Assembly: GCF_933775445.1 (NCBI RefSeq)
Contig: NC_065877.1
Location: forward strand, 27,776,001-27,840,000
Direction of reading: 5' to 3'
DNA from: Argentina anserina
Taxonomy: Eukaryota; Streptophyta; Magnoliopsida; Rosales; Rosaceae
DNA length: 64,000 nucleotides
Part shown: positions 39,166-53,491 of the stretch, piece after piece
How the letters are laid out: every line of letters begins with the position of its first letter
Numbering within the stretch: position 1 is the first letter of the stretch
Program-made: the position numbers and the translations under genes
Notes under the pieces: generated by a model
The model's database searches: none
The model's input: the letters and a program-made list of their open reading frames with translations, nothing else
What the model was told of the DNA's origin: nothing

Positions 39166-42100
39166 ATACATACATATTTTATTAGGTTTAGAATAAAACT
39201 ATTACATTATGAAGCAACTATATTAAGGAAACTTCTTGTGATCGATCGACACCAGTAGATATGATCGGTATATATATTTAATGATCCTGTAAAAATTTCA
39301 TCCAATTCGGAACTCGTTTGACTGTCGGAATTTCCGGTAAACCAAAAACAACACTAATAAGTCCTAAGGGGAGACCAATTACCAAGATGCGAATGTGGAA
39401 ATCTGTTTACATATTTGAAAGCACCTAATTTTTTTTATCTATCGTGCGAGGTCGAACTGAATAAATCTATTTGGCAAAGTCCCGGTCAATGAGGTTTAAA
39501 TATGTCAAAGTGCATCTTTTTTAGTTGACCCTTTGGTATGAACAGTCAAAATATGTCCAAAACGAATGAAATTTTTACGGGTTCCCTAAATATATATACC
39601 GATCACATCTACTAGTGTCGATCGACCATAATTTGAATATGAGTTGTCGATCGCCGAAGTGTCCACTAATGTATTATAACCTTATATTAGGTTTATAATA
39701 AAACGATCACATTATGAAGCGACTATATGAAGCAAACTTCTCGGAATCGATCGACACCATCCAATGTGATAAATATATATTTAATGATCATTTTAAAATT
39801 TCATCCAATTCAGACCTCGTTTAACCGTCGGAATTTTCCAGTAAACTAAAAACAACACTAATATGCCATATGGGGGGACCAATTACCAAGATGCGAATGT
39901 GGAAATTTGTTTACATATATGAAAATCACCTAATTTTTGTTACCTATTGTGCGCGGTCGAAATGAAGAAATCTATTTGGCAAAGCCCCGGTCAATGAGGT
40001 TTAAATATGTCAAAACGCCTCTTTTTTAATTGACCGTTGGTACGAACGGTCAAACCATGTCCAAAACGGATGAAATTTTTACGGGTTCCCTAAATATATA
40101 TACTGATCACATCTACTAGTGTCGATCGACCATATTTTGAATTGGAGTTGTCGATCGCCGAAGTGTCCACTAATGTATTATATAACCTTATATTAGGTTT
40201 ATAATAAAACTATCACATTATGAAGCGACTATATGAAGGAAACTTCTCGGAATCGATCGACACCATCCGATGTGATCAATATATATATTTAATGATCATT
40301 TCAAAATTTCATCCAATTCCGACCTCGTTTAACCGTCGGAATTTCCGGTAAACCAAAAACAACACTAATATGCCATAAGGGGGGACCAATTACCAAGATG
40401 CGAATGTGGAAATTTCTTTACATATTTGAAATCAACTAATTTTTGTTACCTATCGTGCGCGGTCGAAATGAAGAAATCTATTTGGCAAAGCCCCGGTCAA
40501 TGGGGTTTAAATATGTCAAAGCGCCTCTTTTTTAGTTGACCGTTTGTATGAACGGTCAAACTATGTCCAAAACAGATGAAATTTTTACGGGTTCCCTAAA
40601 TATATATACCGATCACATCTACTGGTGTCGATCGACTATATTTTGAATATGAGTTGTCGATCGCCGAAGTGTCCACTAATGTATTATAACCTTATATTAG
40701 GTTGATAATAAAACGATCACATTATGAAGCGACTATATGAAGCAAACTTCTCGGAATCGATCGACACCATCCGATGTGATCAATATATATATTTAATGAT
40801 CATTTTAAAATTTCATCCAATTCGGGCCTCGTTTAACCATCGGAATTTCCGGTAAACCAAAAACAACACTAATATGCCCTAAGGGGAGACCAATTACCAA
40901 GATGCGAATGTGGAAATTTGTTTACATATTTGAAAGCACCTAATTTTTTTTACCTATCGTGCGCGGTCGAACTGAAGAAATCTATTTGGCAAAGCCCCGG
41001 TCAATGAGGTTTAAATATGTCAAAGCCCCTTTTTTTTAGTTGACCGTTGGTATGAACGGTCAAACTATGTCCAAAACGGATGAAATTTTTACGGGTTCCC
41101 TAAATATATATACCGATCACATCTACTGGTGTCGATTGACCATATTTTGAATATGAGTTGTCGATCGCCGAAGTGTCCACTAATGTATTATAACCTTATA
41201 TTAGGTTTATAATAAAACGATCACATTATGAAGCGACTATATGAAGAAAACTTCTCGGAATCGATCGACACCATCCGATGTGATCAATATATATATTTAA
41301 TGATCATTTTAAAATTTCATCCAATTCGGACCTCGTTTAACCGTCGGAATTTTCCGGTAAACCAAAAACAACACTAATATGCCCTATAGGGGGACCAATT
41401 ACCAAGATGTGAATGTAGAAATTTGTTTACATATTTGAAATTACCTAATTTTTGTTACCTATCGTGCGCGGTCGAAATGAATAAATCTATTTGGCAAAGC
41501 CCCGGTCAATGATATTTAAATATGTCAAAACACCTCGTTTTTAATTGACCGTTGGTACGAACGGTCAAACCATGTCCAAAACGGATGAAATTTTTACGGG
41601 TTTCCTAAATATATATACTGATCACATCTACAAGTGTCGATCGACCATATTTTGAATTGGAGTTGTCGATCGCCGAAATGTCTACTAATGTATTATAACC
41701 TTATATTAGGTTTATAATAAAACTATCACATTATGAAGCGACTATATGAAGGAAACTTCTCGGAATCGATCGACACCATCCGATGTGATCAATATATATA
41801 TTTAATGATCATTTTAAAATTTCATCCAATTCGGACCTCGTTTAACCGTCAGAATTTCCCGTAAACCAAAAACAACACTAATATGCCATAAGGGGGGGAC
41901 CAATTACCAAGATGCGAATGTAGAAATTTATTTACATATTTGAAATCAACTAATTTTTGTTACCTATCGTGCGCGGTCGAAATGAAGAAATCTATTTGAC
42001 AAAACCCCGGTCAATGAGGTTCAAATATGTCAAAACTCCTCTTTTTTAGTTGACCGTTGGTACGAACGGTCAAACCATGTCCAAAACGGACAAATTTTTT

Positions 42101-42690
42101 ACGGGTTCCCTAAATATATATACTGATCACATCTACTGGTGTCGATCGACCATATTTTGAATTGGAGTTGTCGATCGCCGAAGTGTCCACTAATGTATTA
42201 TAACCTTTATATTAGGTTTATAATAAAAACTATCACATTATGAAGCGATTATATGAATGAAACTTCTCAGAATCGAGCGACACCATCCGATGTGATAAAT
42301 ATATATATTTAATGATCATTTTAAAAGTTCATCCAATTCGGACCTCGTTTAACCGTCGGAATTTCCGGTAAATCAAAAACAACACTAATATGCCCTAAGG
42401 GGAGATCAATTACCAAGATGCGAATGTGGAAATTTCTTTACATATTTGAAATCACCTAATTTTTTTCATCGATCGTGCGTTGTCGCAACGAGAAAACCAT
42501 TTGGCAAAGCCACGGTCAATGAGATTTTATTATGTGAAAACGCCTCTTTTTTCTGTTGACCGAAAATTCCAACGGTTAAACGAGATCCGAATTGGATGAA
42601 ATTTTTATACGGTCCCTAAATATATATATCGATCACATCTATTGGTGTCGATCGACAATATTTCGAAACTAGAATTTATTTGTGACTTTT
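39166..42690. repeat. Tandem array of seven ~505-bp units, each internally palindromic
   Basis: The marker GTCCACTAATGTATTATA recurs at 39661, 40164, 40671, 41174, 41680 (variant) and 42184, giving periods of 503, 507, 503, 506 and 504. With a diverged first unit (from about 39166) and a decayed last unit (to about 42690) this makes seven. In each unit the left half has TCGATCGACACCATCCGATG, TATATATTTAATGATC, TTTCATCCAATTCGG and GTTTAACCGTCGGAATT. The right half has their approximate reverse complements in reverse order (GACCGTTGGT, GGATGAAATTTTTACGGG, TAAATATATATACCGATCAC, TGGTGTCGATCGACC). No open frame spans a unit. Confidence 0.9.
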
Positions 42691-42764
42691 GTTTTAGAAT
42701 GTTTTCTAACAATTCTTTTATTGTTTCGAACCCTTAAATTAGAGTATTATATTGTTTTTCTAAT

Positions 42765-42825
42765 ACAAGCCCGTAAGACCCCGCACGTCAAAGCCCGCAA
42801 GGCCCGGCCCGACAATAGCTGGGGA
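42765..42825. repeat. GC-rich GCCCG block right of the tandem array
   Basis: Contains GTCAAAGCCCGCAAGGCCC, in the same orientation as the matching words at 38963-39160. It closes the repeat region. Confidence 0.5.
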
Positions 42826-44200
42826 TAGTTGGAATCAACATGATCTAGTCAATCCTAGTCTTCAGCCTACATTTGACACCGTTTTATCGCGACCGTCCTT
42901 CCCTACCAGACCAGTCGATTTGTCATGTAAACAGAAAAAATAACCGAGATGATCATCCATGATGATTGATGAAGCTGAAATAGGAAGAAATTTAACATGG
43001 TGTTCATATTATAACATTTCCTTTGCTGCTAGCATATTCACGTACAATATCCTTTTCGTTCGGTTTATGTTCGAGTATAGAAATTATCTAGTGACTGATG
43101 AAAAGCTTTAACATTATATTGTAGCTAGTTAGCTAGCGGCATTGTACACGTTCGCGATGGTGATCTGCACAATTAATGTATCGATATCAATTTCTGGCTA
43201 GGAATATATATGATTCTGGACATAGTCAGCCTTCATTTTTGGATGAATCGTTATGTTCATATCTAACCAATTCTCATGATTAATGACATTAATCCTTCAT
43301 ACGAAGACAAAAAAGCTTCAGATCTCAATGCCGAGTTCGATCATATTCAATAACTATCTCAATACTTGTCATTGCCATCAGAAAAAACAGCTAATCATAA
43401 TCAATTCGGTAAACTTACTCACCTCTAGCTTATCCTTGAGCAATGAAGACTAGGGATTCAAACACAGAAAATCAAATTTATTTTTAGAGGGAAAGAATCT
43501 CGTGAAATTCAAATCTATTATATCTTCCAGCTAGCTAATAAGTAAGTTCCCATAAATAGATAAACATCACTATTTTTTTGTTTGAAAGGGATAAACATCA
43601 CTATAAAACACAGAGAATTAACAACCAACCCAAATAATCAATTCCAAATCAAAATTAGTATCAAGTCGAAACAATTAATTGTTAATTAATACTACACTTA
43701 TTTCTTGCCCTATAAATCAGATATCGCCTACCAGTTCGGGTTTGAGTAGGATCCAAGTCAACGTCCCGCTGATGCGGTTTTGATAACCTCAAATCGGCGC
43801 GGACAGCGACGCCGTGAATTTACCAAATTGCACACAGTTGTTGCCAGTGGAAGTCATAACTTACCACGCAAGCAAAAACAAAACAACACTCAGAGAATCC
43901 AAATCTCTGTCCCTCCTCGAACACAACGGAGGGGGCAGTTTCGTCACATCACCCCCATAACTCCGCTTTGACTTGCTGGTCAGTTTGTCTGTTAGTCTCG
44001 ATGCGACGTCGTTTTGGCGCGCGGTTTCACCGGAATAGAAACAAAAAATGGCGCAGCCACGTTAATCTCCATCACTCAAAAACAAAAGAAACCCAATTTA
44101 ATTATTTTTTTCATCAATCAATAAAGAAAAATTCTTAAACTAAAGAAAAGATTAGTGATTACATCAATCAATTAATGTCGAAGGTTTTTCATATATAAGA
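42826..44200. other. Spacer and FAB1 upstream region
   Basis: AT-rich sequence with no gene, becoming more GC-balanced after 43740. The part next to FAB1 (about 43900-44200) should hold its promoter; no core element was assigned. Confidence 0.4.
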
Positions 44201-44446
44201 AGTTCGCTCTTCTTGATTTGCTGCCGTTGTTTGTTCTTGTTCGTCGTTAATTGATTTAAGATTGTGAATTGGTCGACGGAAAACGACGAGTTGTTTGATT
44301 GGAGAATTGAACTGCGGCGGCGGCGGCATTGAATTGTGGGTTCGGATTTGGAGAGAAAGATAGAAGCTTTTGTTAAACCTAGCTGACCCGACCCGACCCG
44401 TTTGGTTGTTCTTCTGGGTTCTGATCCGGTTACGGGTAATTGCGAG

Positions 44447-44903
44447 GTAAGATTTTTATTGGGATTGTTTTTTGTTTGATTTAGTGGAGTTTTGATTGTG
44501 AATGAATGAAGGAAAGGAATGTTTTTTTTTTCTTTTGATGGTTGGGGTTGAAATTGGGTTTACTTGGGGAAGGGGAGAGGGTTTGTGTTTTAGAACGTTT
44601 GATGTGTTTTTGTTTCATGATGAGTTAATTAAATTTAGAGATGGGTTTGAGTTGGGTGATGTTAAAGATTGCAGCTTTTTTGTCATTTAATACTGGGGTT
44701 TCTGAAGCTTTTCAGCTTCTGGGGTCTTTCTCAATCCAGTGTTGTTGTTTTTTCTGGGTTTTGAAGTTTGCTCAATGATAGTGGTTCTTGAAAAGCAACA
44801 GGGTTTTATTGTTGATGGGGGTGATGGAGGTTTTAGTCACAAGTTAAATATTTTAGGAGAAGTAGAATCTTGGTTGTGATTGATGAGTGTGTTCATATGA
44901 CAG
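44447..44903 (+). other. Probable 5'-UTR intron of FAB1
   Basis: A strong donor (GCGAG/GTAAGATTTTTATT) and an acceptor (TTCATATGACAG/GTTC) bound 457 bp of T-rich sequence between a GC-rich leader (44260-44446) and the coding start. Leader introns are common in large plant genes. Inferred only. Confidence 0.5.
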
Positions 44904-45134
44904 GTTCTGTTATCTTGGGAGTGTAAATTGCGTGGCCGGGGAGCTTCCTTGATGGTTTGGGGAGCTTGTGTTACATTTGCTGAAGTGTGTTGATCAGAAG
45001 CTTCAGTGGTTGGATTGTTGGCTTGGATAGTGTAGTTTGTTTGGGGTGAGTTTGTGGAGGTTTTTCATTTCTAAAGTGGTGGTAAAATTGCAAGTCTGGC
45101 AAATGATCAGGGCAGCGGAGTATCTTGTTTCTCG

Positions 45135-48100
45135 ATGGCTGCCCCCCATAAGTTTTTCCCTCAGTTTATTTCCTTTCTGAAATCATGGATACCTTGGCGG
45201 TCGGAGCCGGCTAATGTTTCCAGGGATTTTTGGATGCCTGATGATAGCTGTAGGGTATGCTACGAGTGTGATGCACAGTTCACTGTGTTTAACCGTAAAC
45301 ATCATTGTCGACTCTGTGGACGAGTTTTCTGTGCCAAGTGTACAGGAAACTCAATACCTGCCCCAAGGATAGACCGGGAAGAGAGGGAAAGGATTCGTGT
45401 CTGCAATTTTTGTTACAAGCAACATGAGCAACGCGTAGCAGCTACTCATGAAAATGGAATACAGATTGCTCTTCTAGATCTTAGTATCTCACCATCAGAA
45501 ACAAGTTTTACTAGCTTCAAGTCATGTGGCACTGGTAACAGCAGTAGCTTCACTCTTAACTCAGTCCCATACTCAACTGGACCATACCAACGGCTTCAGA
45601 AGAGCTCCGGTCTTAGCCCCTGTCAATCATCTCTCATGGAACCAAGCACAGAAAAGCACAACAAATATGCCTCCTGGAGGACCAATGATTTTGTTGCAGA
45701 TGATTCATCTCCAAATCATTATGCAATTTCAACAACCAGGTTGATATCTCTGTTGTGCTTCATGTTAGATTGTTATTATGCACGTCTGAAGCCTTGTTTA
45801 TATATGCTTACATCTTCTGTTTTGTATAATATCTGCTCTTTGCATTCCAGCTATTGTTGATCCCCTATCCCCAAAATACATATGAGAATATAACAATTAA
45901 TTAAATTTTCTGTTATCTAAGTTTTTCAAAATTGCAATACTATCTAGTGGTAATTCCAGCTACTGACTGCTTCTTCATTCTGTGGCATCAGGAGTGATGA
46001 TGAGGATGTTGATTATGGGACATATCATTCAGATTCTAAGAATTATTCTCAAGTTAATGATTACTATGATCATGTTGAGTTTTATGACATGAGCAATCCT
46101 GATGAATCACATAAGGTGGATATTGACAGTCAAAACATCAATGCGAAGCATTTAAGTAGCTCCCCATTGCTTCACAGTTTTGACTCGCAGGGTTTGGATG
46201 AAATTCCGTCACTTGAAAAGAAAGAAGATGAGCATGATATCGGTGATGAATGTGCTTCCTCTTTATGTTCGGCAGGGGATGTTGCCATAGAATCTGTGGA
46301 TTTTGAGAAAAATGTCCTTCTCTGGCTCCCCCCTGAACCAGAAGATGAAGAAGATGAAAGAGAAACTGTTCTTCTTGATGATGATGATTATGATGATGGT
46401 GATGCTGCAGGAGAGTGGGGAACCTTCCGCACATCAAGTAGTTTTGGCAGTGGAGAGTCTCGCAATAGGGATCGCTCAGGCGAGGAGCATAAAAAGGTGA
46501 TGAAGAATGTGGTTGATGGACACTTTAGGGCTTTGGTTGCTCAGCTATTGCAGGTTGAAAACCTCCTCCCTGTAGGTAAAGAATGTGAAAATGAAAGTTG
46601 GTTGGAGATCATTACATATCTGTCATGGGAGGCTGCTACACTATTAAAGCCAGATATGAGCAAAGGCGGAGGCATGGATCCTGGTGGTTATGTAAAAGTA
46701 AAATGTATAGCTTCTGGACGTCCATCTGACAGGTATTTGATCTGTTATCGGTCCAATAGTTTTACACTTGTACCAAAATTACTGATCTACTGGTTGAATT
46801 TTGTGCAAGAATGATTGAAAAGACTGGTGGACATAAAAAGCCAACTAGTCTATTCTAAAAAAAAAGGCATACTTTCGAGTTTGCAAAATCGTATATAGAG
46901 ATTTATCTAACCAAATAATAGAAGGGCCCAGTGTGGCTTTAGAATGAACACCTGACCTTCAATCTCTTTCTTCCATTCAATTGTTTTTGGAAGTGAACTT
47001 TGTTTTGATAATGGTATGCATATTTTCACAGTGATTACAATAGTAATGAAATGCTTTTACAAATAATAACCTTGTTGTAGACTTGTTATGCTTCTGTTCT
47101 AGAATATATCTACTTAAGACCGTCTTGATGAGTTTAACGGTTTATTTTTTATCTGCATATGAAGAAAAGGAATACCCTTGGCTTACCAATAATGTTTGTG
47201 TTTTTATTTTTGTGTTTTGATGTGTGAGAACTTAGAGCTGCAGTGGTTTAAGTTTGACTTTAGTCATTCTCCTAGCTTGAATCAAAGAAGAAATATCATT
47301 AGTTAGTGCAGTTGGATCCTGTATGTAAGACTTTTATTTACTAAGATTGCTTTGCTTTTAGTATGGTCGTCAAAGGAGTTGTTTGTAAGAAAAATGTGGC
47401 TCATCGGAGAATGGCATCTAAAATGGAGAAACCTCGATTCATGATTCTTGGTGGCGCTCTTGAGTACCAGCGAGTTTCTAACCTATTATCAAGTTTTGAT
47501 ACTCTTGTACAGCAGGTTGTTTATGTGATCTCTTCTTTTAGATGTAATTGATGGTTTCCAGCATATTTGTAGATACTGTTATCAATGTTTTTTATGCGCT
47601 TATACATTTATGTAGGAGATGGACCATTTAAAGATGGCAGTAGCAAAGATAGAAGCACACCACCCTGATGTCCTTCTGGTGGAGAAGTCAGTTTCCCGAT
47701 ATGCTCAGGAATATCTCCTTGCAAAAGACATATCGCTTGTTCTTAATATCAAGAGGCCACTTTTAGAGCGCATAGCTCGCTGCACAGGTGCTCAAATAGT
47801 TCCTTCTATCGATCATCTTTCTACGCAGAAGTTGGGGTACTGTGACACATTTCATGTGGAGAGGTTCCTGGAAGATCTTGGTTCTGCTGGTCAGGGTGGG
47901 AATAAACTGGTGAAGACATTGATGTATTTAGAAGGCTGCCCAAAACCATTGGGTTGTACTGTAAGTCTTCAAAACAAACTATGATAGGGGTAATGGATAA
48001 TGTATTAGAAGTAAAAAAAAAAACTAAATAGCATGGTTGAAAGCATCCACAAAGATTATGGCTATGAGTTGCATGGGATCCTTACAGAAAGTGGTTCTCT

Positions 48101-51100
48101 TGCAGATTTTTTTATCATGATCCACATAATTGTTTACCTAATTACTGAGTATGTGATAACATACATCATGGAAATATAAATAGGTTATAATGAGATTCTG
48201 GTATTTCTGCTGTTAAGTATTTATAATAGCCATCTTTTATCTGTCAATCCAGATTTTACTCAGAGGGGCCAACATGGATGAGTTGAAAAAAGTGAAGCAT
48301 GTGGTTCAGTATGGGGTTTTTGCAGCATATCACTTGGCTTTGGAGACATCCTTCCTTGCTGATGAAGGAGCCTCTCTGCCTGAACTCCCATTCCAGTCAC
48401 CGATTACAGTGGCACTTCCAGACAAACCATCAAGTATTGAGAGGTCCATCTCAACAGTACCTGGTTTTATAGTTGGTGCCAATGGAAAGTCTCTAGGAGC
48501 TCAACATCAGAGTGAACCATTAAGAGCCAACAGTGTCCCGATTTCAGATTTTGAGTCAGCAATTAGGAGTAGACCACCATGTTTACTAACTGGTCGTAGC
48601 TCTCTACCTGTTCGTCTGACTTCAAGTTCCACCAATTCTACTGGTTTACACTCTACTCCACCCGGGAACGGTGTTACTTTTCATATCAGTGATGATCAGA
48701 ATGAAACTTCTGCAACCAAATCTGGCTCTGATATGTCTAATCATCTTACTGCAAATAACATGGGATCTTCAGAGGCCATGGGACAAGGTATTCTGTCTGC
48801 TATCCATAATGATCAGCTAGGTAGTTCTGACAATCAAATGCTGCATCAAGATGGTCAAACTAATGCTTCAGATGCAGGAACTTTGAATGAAGAGTTCCCT
48901 CCGTCACCTGCTGACCATCAGAGTATCTTAGTTTCCTTGTCATCTCGATGCGTGTGGAAGGGGACTGTCTGTGAGAGGTCACATCTGTTCCGAATTAAAT
49001 ACTACGGAAGTTTTGACAAACCTTTAGGACGGTTTTTGCGAGACCATTTATTTGATCAGGTGAATTTTTTTTCAAATTATATTTAATTTTCATGTGTAAT
49101 TGTTAACTTGAAACTGAAGTTAACTTATTATGTGCCAGACCTATCAATGCCATTCTTGCGAGATGCCATCAGAGGCACATGTTCATTGTTATACTCACCA
49201 ACAGGGTACACTCACTATATCTGTTAAGAAGCTGGGAGAAAATTTCTTACCAGGTGAAAAGGAAGGGAAGATCTGGATGTGGCACAGATGTTTGAGGTGT
49301 CCAAGGATCGGTGGATTTCCTCCGGCTACTCGGAGAATAGTGATGTCTGATGCTGCATGGGGTTTGTCATTTGGGAAGTTTTTGGAGCTCAGTTTCTCAA
49401 ACCACGCAGCTGCAAGCAGGGTGGCGAGCTGTGGCCATTCCTTACATAGAGATTGTCTTCGTTTCTATGGGTAATTTCTTCTAATCCCAGAATTTGCATT
49501 GGTTATGACATACAATATGATGTGTGAATTACTTATTTTTCATTCAATAAGATACAACAATATGATGGATGAATTACTTAGTCATTCAAGTAGTGACACA
49601 ACAATTTATATACTCCTGCAGATTTGGGAAAATGGTTGCTTGCTTTCGGTATGCATCCATTTATGTTCATTCTGTCTATCTTCCACCCTCAAAACTGGAT
49701 TTCATTTCCATGAAGCAGGAGTGGATACAAAAAGAAACTAATGAGGTACATTGGTCACATATCGGGATATGTTATGATTATATACACCATCAGCTAATGT
49801 TTATCTTGTTATAATAGGTTGTTGATCGAGCAGAGCTTCTTTTCTCTGAAGTGCTTAATGCTCTTCGTCAAATTGCGGAGAAAAGATCTGGTTCAGGGTC
49901 AGTCAGTGGTGGCATTATATCAGCTGAATCCCGACATCAAATAGTGGAACTGGAAGGAATGTTACAGAAGGAGAAGGTGGAATTTGAGGTGAGGCCTTCA
50001 ATTCATGTGCTACCAGGGATAAATAGTTGCATTTGTAACCCATTTTCTTCTTCTAGATCCTTGGTTATAAATGAAAAAGTACCTGTGGTAGTCACAAATT
50101 TTCTGGTCTCTATAATAATTTGTGCCTTCATTTGATGTTTTCATTTACACGGATGTAGCCTTTTACATGAATGTACCAAGTTGTAGTTCGAATCAGTCCA
50201 TTTATGGATCAGAAGGAAATAATATTGTTTATTTATGAAAAATAAAATTGAGTTGATATTTGGTTCCTCATGTTTCTCTTGATGTACTTTCAGGAGTTGC
50301 TCGAGAAAACTTTGAAGAGAGAACATAAGAAGGGCCAACTTAATATTGACATTCTGGATATCAATCGATTGCGGAGGCAGTTATTTTTCCAATCATACAT
50401 GTGGGACCACCGCTTGGTTTATGCAGCCAGTGTAAATGAAAACAGCTTCCAGGATAGTTTAGATAACAACAGCTTCCATGAGAGTTTGAGCAGCTCAGTT
50501 CCAGATGAGCAGAAACCCATGGCTACAAATGAAAAGCTTGCTGTGACGGACATAGATATAAAGCCAGGAAAAGGCTATAATAGTTGTGATTCCTTTCTGG
50601 TGGATGCACTGCTTCGTGAGGGCTTTGACCACAAGGAAGGCCTTACTAGCTCTGCTATTAGTGCTGACATGGTTCATGAAGGAGACATGAGCGATGATCT
50701 GAATAAGGAAAAAGGTCAAGCTAATCTGCCCACTAGTACAAGTATGGTTGCTCAATCTGCTCCTTTGACACCAAGGACAGGTCTTCGTAGGGTCCTATCT
50801 GATGGCGAGCGTCCTCTCATGCTGACTTTGTCAGATACCCTTGAGACTGCATGGACTGGTGAAAATCTCATTGGAGGTGCAATAGCAAAGGAAAAGACCT
50901 GTCCAGTTCCTGATGTGGCTGTGGGAAATTCTTCAAATGTCTCTCCAGTTTTAGACCATGCAGAAGCCCTAAATGGGAAACTTGCCCATTATGTGTCACC
51001 TGCATTGTCAACCAAGGGGTCTGAGAATATGGACGACACAGTCAGCTGGTTAAAAATGCCGTTTTTAAATGTTTACCGTTCACTAAATAAGAATTTTTTA

Positions 51101-52681
51101 TCTTCTGCTCAGAAGTTTGATACACTTGGTGAGTACAATCCAGTCTATATTTCATCCTTTCGGGAGTTGGAACTGGAAGGTGGTGCTAGGCTCCTCTTGC
51201 CTGTGGGTGATAACGATACTGTTATCCCTGTATATGATGATGAGCCCACAAGTCTTATAGCCTATGCGCTTGTGTCATCAGATTACAAAATGCAAACCAG
51301 TGATGAGCTGGAAAGAGCAAAAGATTCTGGGGACGTTATGGCCCAAGTATCTTTAACTGATCCAATCACTATGCATCCAGATGATGACACTGTTTCGGAA
51401 ACTCATAGGAGTCTTGGGTCTACTGAGGAGAGCATATTATCAATGTCTGGATCTCGTGGCTCCCTGGGTTTGGATCCACTTTCATATACAAAGGCTTTGC
51501 ATGCAAGAGTGTCTTTTGGAGATGATGGCCCTCTTGGTAAGGTTAAGTACTCTGTCACATGTTATTATGCAAAGCGTTTTGAAGCCTTGAGGAAGATGTG
51601 TTGTCCCTCTGAGCTGGACTTTGTAAGATCCCTAAGTCGTTGTAAAAAGTGGGGAGCCCAAGGTGGCAAGAGCAATGTCTTCTTTGCAAAAACCTTGGAT
51701 GACCGGTTTATCATCAAACAAGTCACCAAGACAGAGCTGGAATCTTTCATTAAGTTTGCTCCTGCATATTTCAAGTACCTCTCTGAGTCAATTAGCTCAG
51801 GAAGTCCAACCTGCCTGGCAAAAATTCTGGGGATATATCAGGTACCCCAAGCTTCCAAGCCTTTCTAGTCATTGAAACCTTGCAACTTGCACAAACAGTT
51901 ATACTCTTTTTGCTGAATTACCTTCATTCTGTTTTGTTAATATGCTGTGTGTTGGGTTTATGGAAGGTTATGTCAAAGCATGTTAAGGGAGGGAAAGAAA
52001 CAAAGATGAATGTTTTGATGATGGAGAATCTTCTGTTTGGAAGGACTGTAACGCGTGTCTATGATCTCAAAGGATCTTCAAGATCAAGGTATAATCCTGA
52101 TTCTAGTGGGAGCAACAAGGTTCTGCTGGATCAGAACTTGATAGAGACAATGCCGACATCTCCAATATTTGTGGGAAACAAAGCAAAGCGGCTGTTGGAG
52201 AGAGCTGTCTGGAATGATACTGCTTTTCTTGCCGTAAGTTCTGAAACTCTCTCTTTGTGTGTGAGCATTTATACTGATAAGAGGATCCTGTAGTACACTG
52301 TTAGTCTGTTACCCATTGTAATCTATATCTATGTTCTTACCTGTGGTGATGCAGTCAATTGATGTAATGGATTATTCATTACTGGTTGGGGTGGATGAAG
52401 AGAAGCATGAGCTAGTACTTGGGATCATTGATTTCATGAGGCAGTATACATGGGATAAGCACCTTGAAACGTGGGTAAAAGCTTCAGGAATCCTTGGTGG
52501 ACCAAAGAACGCTTCGCCGACTGTAATTTCACCAAAGCAATACAAGAAAAGGTTCAGGAAGGCCATGACAACCTATTTTCTGATGGTTCCAGATCAGTGG
52601 TCTCCTCCAACTATTGTTCCAAGTACATCCCAGTCTGATTTTGGTGAAGAGGCTGCATACGGGGGTGCCTCGGTTGAATGA
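45135..52681 (+). CDS. FAB1: FAB1-type 1-phosphatidylinositol-3-phosphate 5-kinase, 1,806 aa
   Basis: Makes PI(3,5)P2 on endosomal/vacuolar membranes. Eleven coding exons: 45135-45739, 45992-46732, 47362-47515, 47616-47960, 48253-49059, 49139-49470, 49622-49745, 49818-49988, 50294-51841, 51967-52233, 52355-52681, totalling 5,421 nt in frame. An N-terminal FYVE zinc finger (about residues 33-100; WMPD, RKHHCRLCGRVFC) binds PI3P, so this is the FAB1A/B type. An acidic middle (about 290-400) is followed by a TCP-1/Cpn60-like domain (about 450-720; GVVCKKNVAHRRM, DVLLVEKSVSRYAQ, TILLRGAN). The C-terminal PIP-kinase domain (about 1500-1785) has GGKSNVFFAKTLDDRFIIKQ, VYDLKGSSRSRYN, SIDVMDYSLLVG and GIIDFMRQYTWDKHLE. 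No defects seen. Confidence 0.97.
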
Positions 52682-53457
52682 TACTGTGAGTTATCTACTT
52701 GTACATTTGTTTCTGAAGATCACTTGTACATTTACGCATGTGGTTCAGGAATTGACCCTGCTGCATGATTTTTTGGTCATTCCTCTTCTTTTTCTTTTTC
52801 TTTTTACAACCAATTCTTTTGTATAGCAGTGTTTTTTTTTTTTTGTATTTTCTCATTACAAGAGAAATGCATGATTATTTGATAGATGATGCAGAAGGCT
52901 GTCGCAGCCATGGATTTTTCTGTTGGGGGTATAGTTTTGGATGACCTCCACGAAAAATCCTTTTAGGAATACGGTTTGATGTACTTAGCACCACAAAGTT
53001 AATACAGTGAATCCTTTAGTCCTTTATATCTGTATACACGATTGATTTTTAATTTTCAGTGTCATCTACTTGTACTTCATTTTTCTCTCTCTAAATTATG
53101 ACTGTATTTCTAAAAATAAATAGCGTGTGTTCTGCGAATTCCTGCAAAAGTAGATCTGTTATCTTCTACATAATTGTTCATATATTGGCATAAATAAAAG
53201 AGACAAGTTCTGCTCAAGGTCCTATAGATCCGATCATAGGACTTGGTCAAAAGAACCCCAAAGAGAAATGGAAATTAATTATCATTTTTCCATGCTAGAA
53301 ATGTAAAGCTTCTGAGAATTGATTGTATTCTGTTGAACTGAGCAATCAGAGAACCCAACCTCATAAATTTTAAGCATACCTGATGTTGAAGTTGGTTCTG
53401 TTTTGCCAACTACTCGATCTGAACTGAAAAGTAAACAATAAAACAATAATTTCTTCT

Positions 53458-53491
<34 letters not shown>

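Noticed and set aside
39166..42690. CRISPR-like regular repeat spacing
   Set aside because: The ~505-bp units are contiguous with no unique spacers, and the DNA is plant nuclear. It is a tandem repeat.
45135..52681. Possible frameshifts in FAB1 from open frames ending early
   Set aside because: All early ends are introns; the eleven exons sum to an exact multiple of three with intact FYVE, TCP-1 and kinase motifs.
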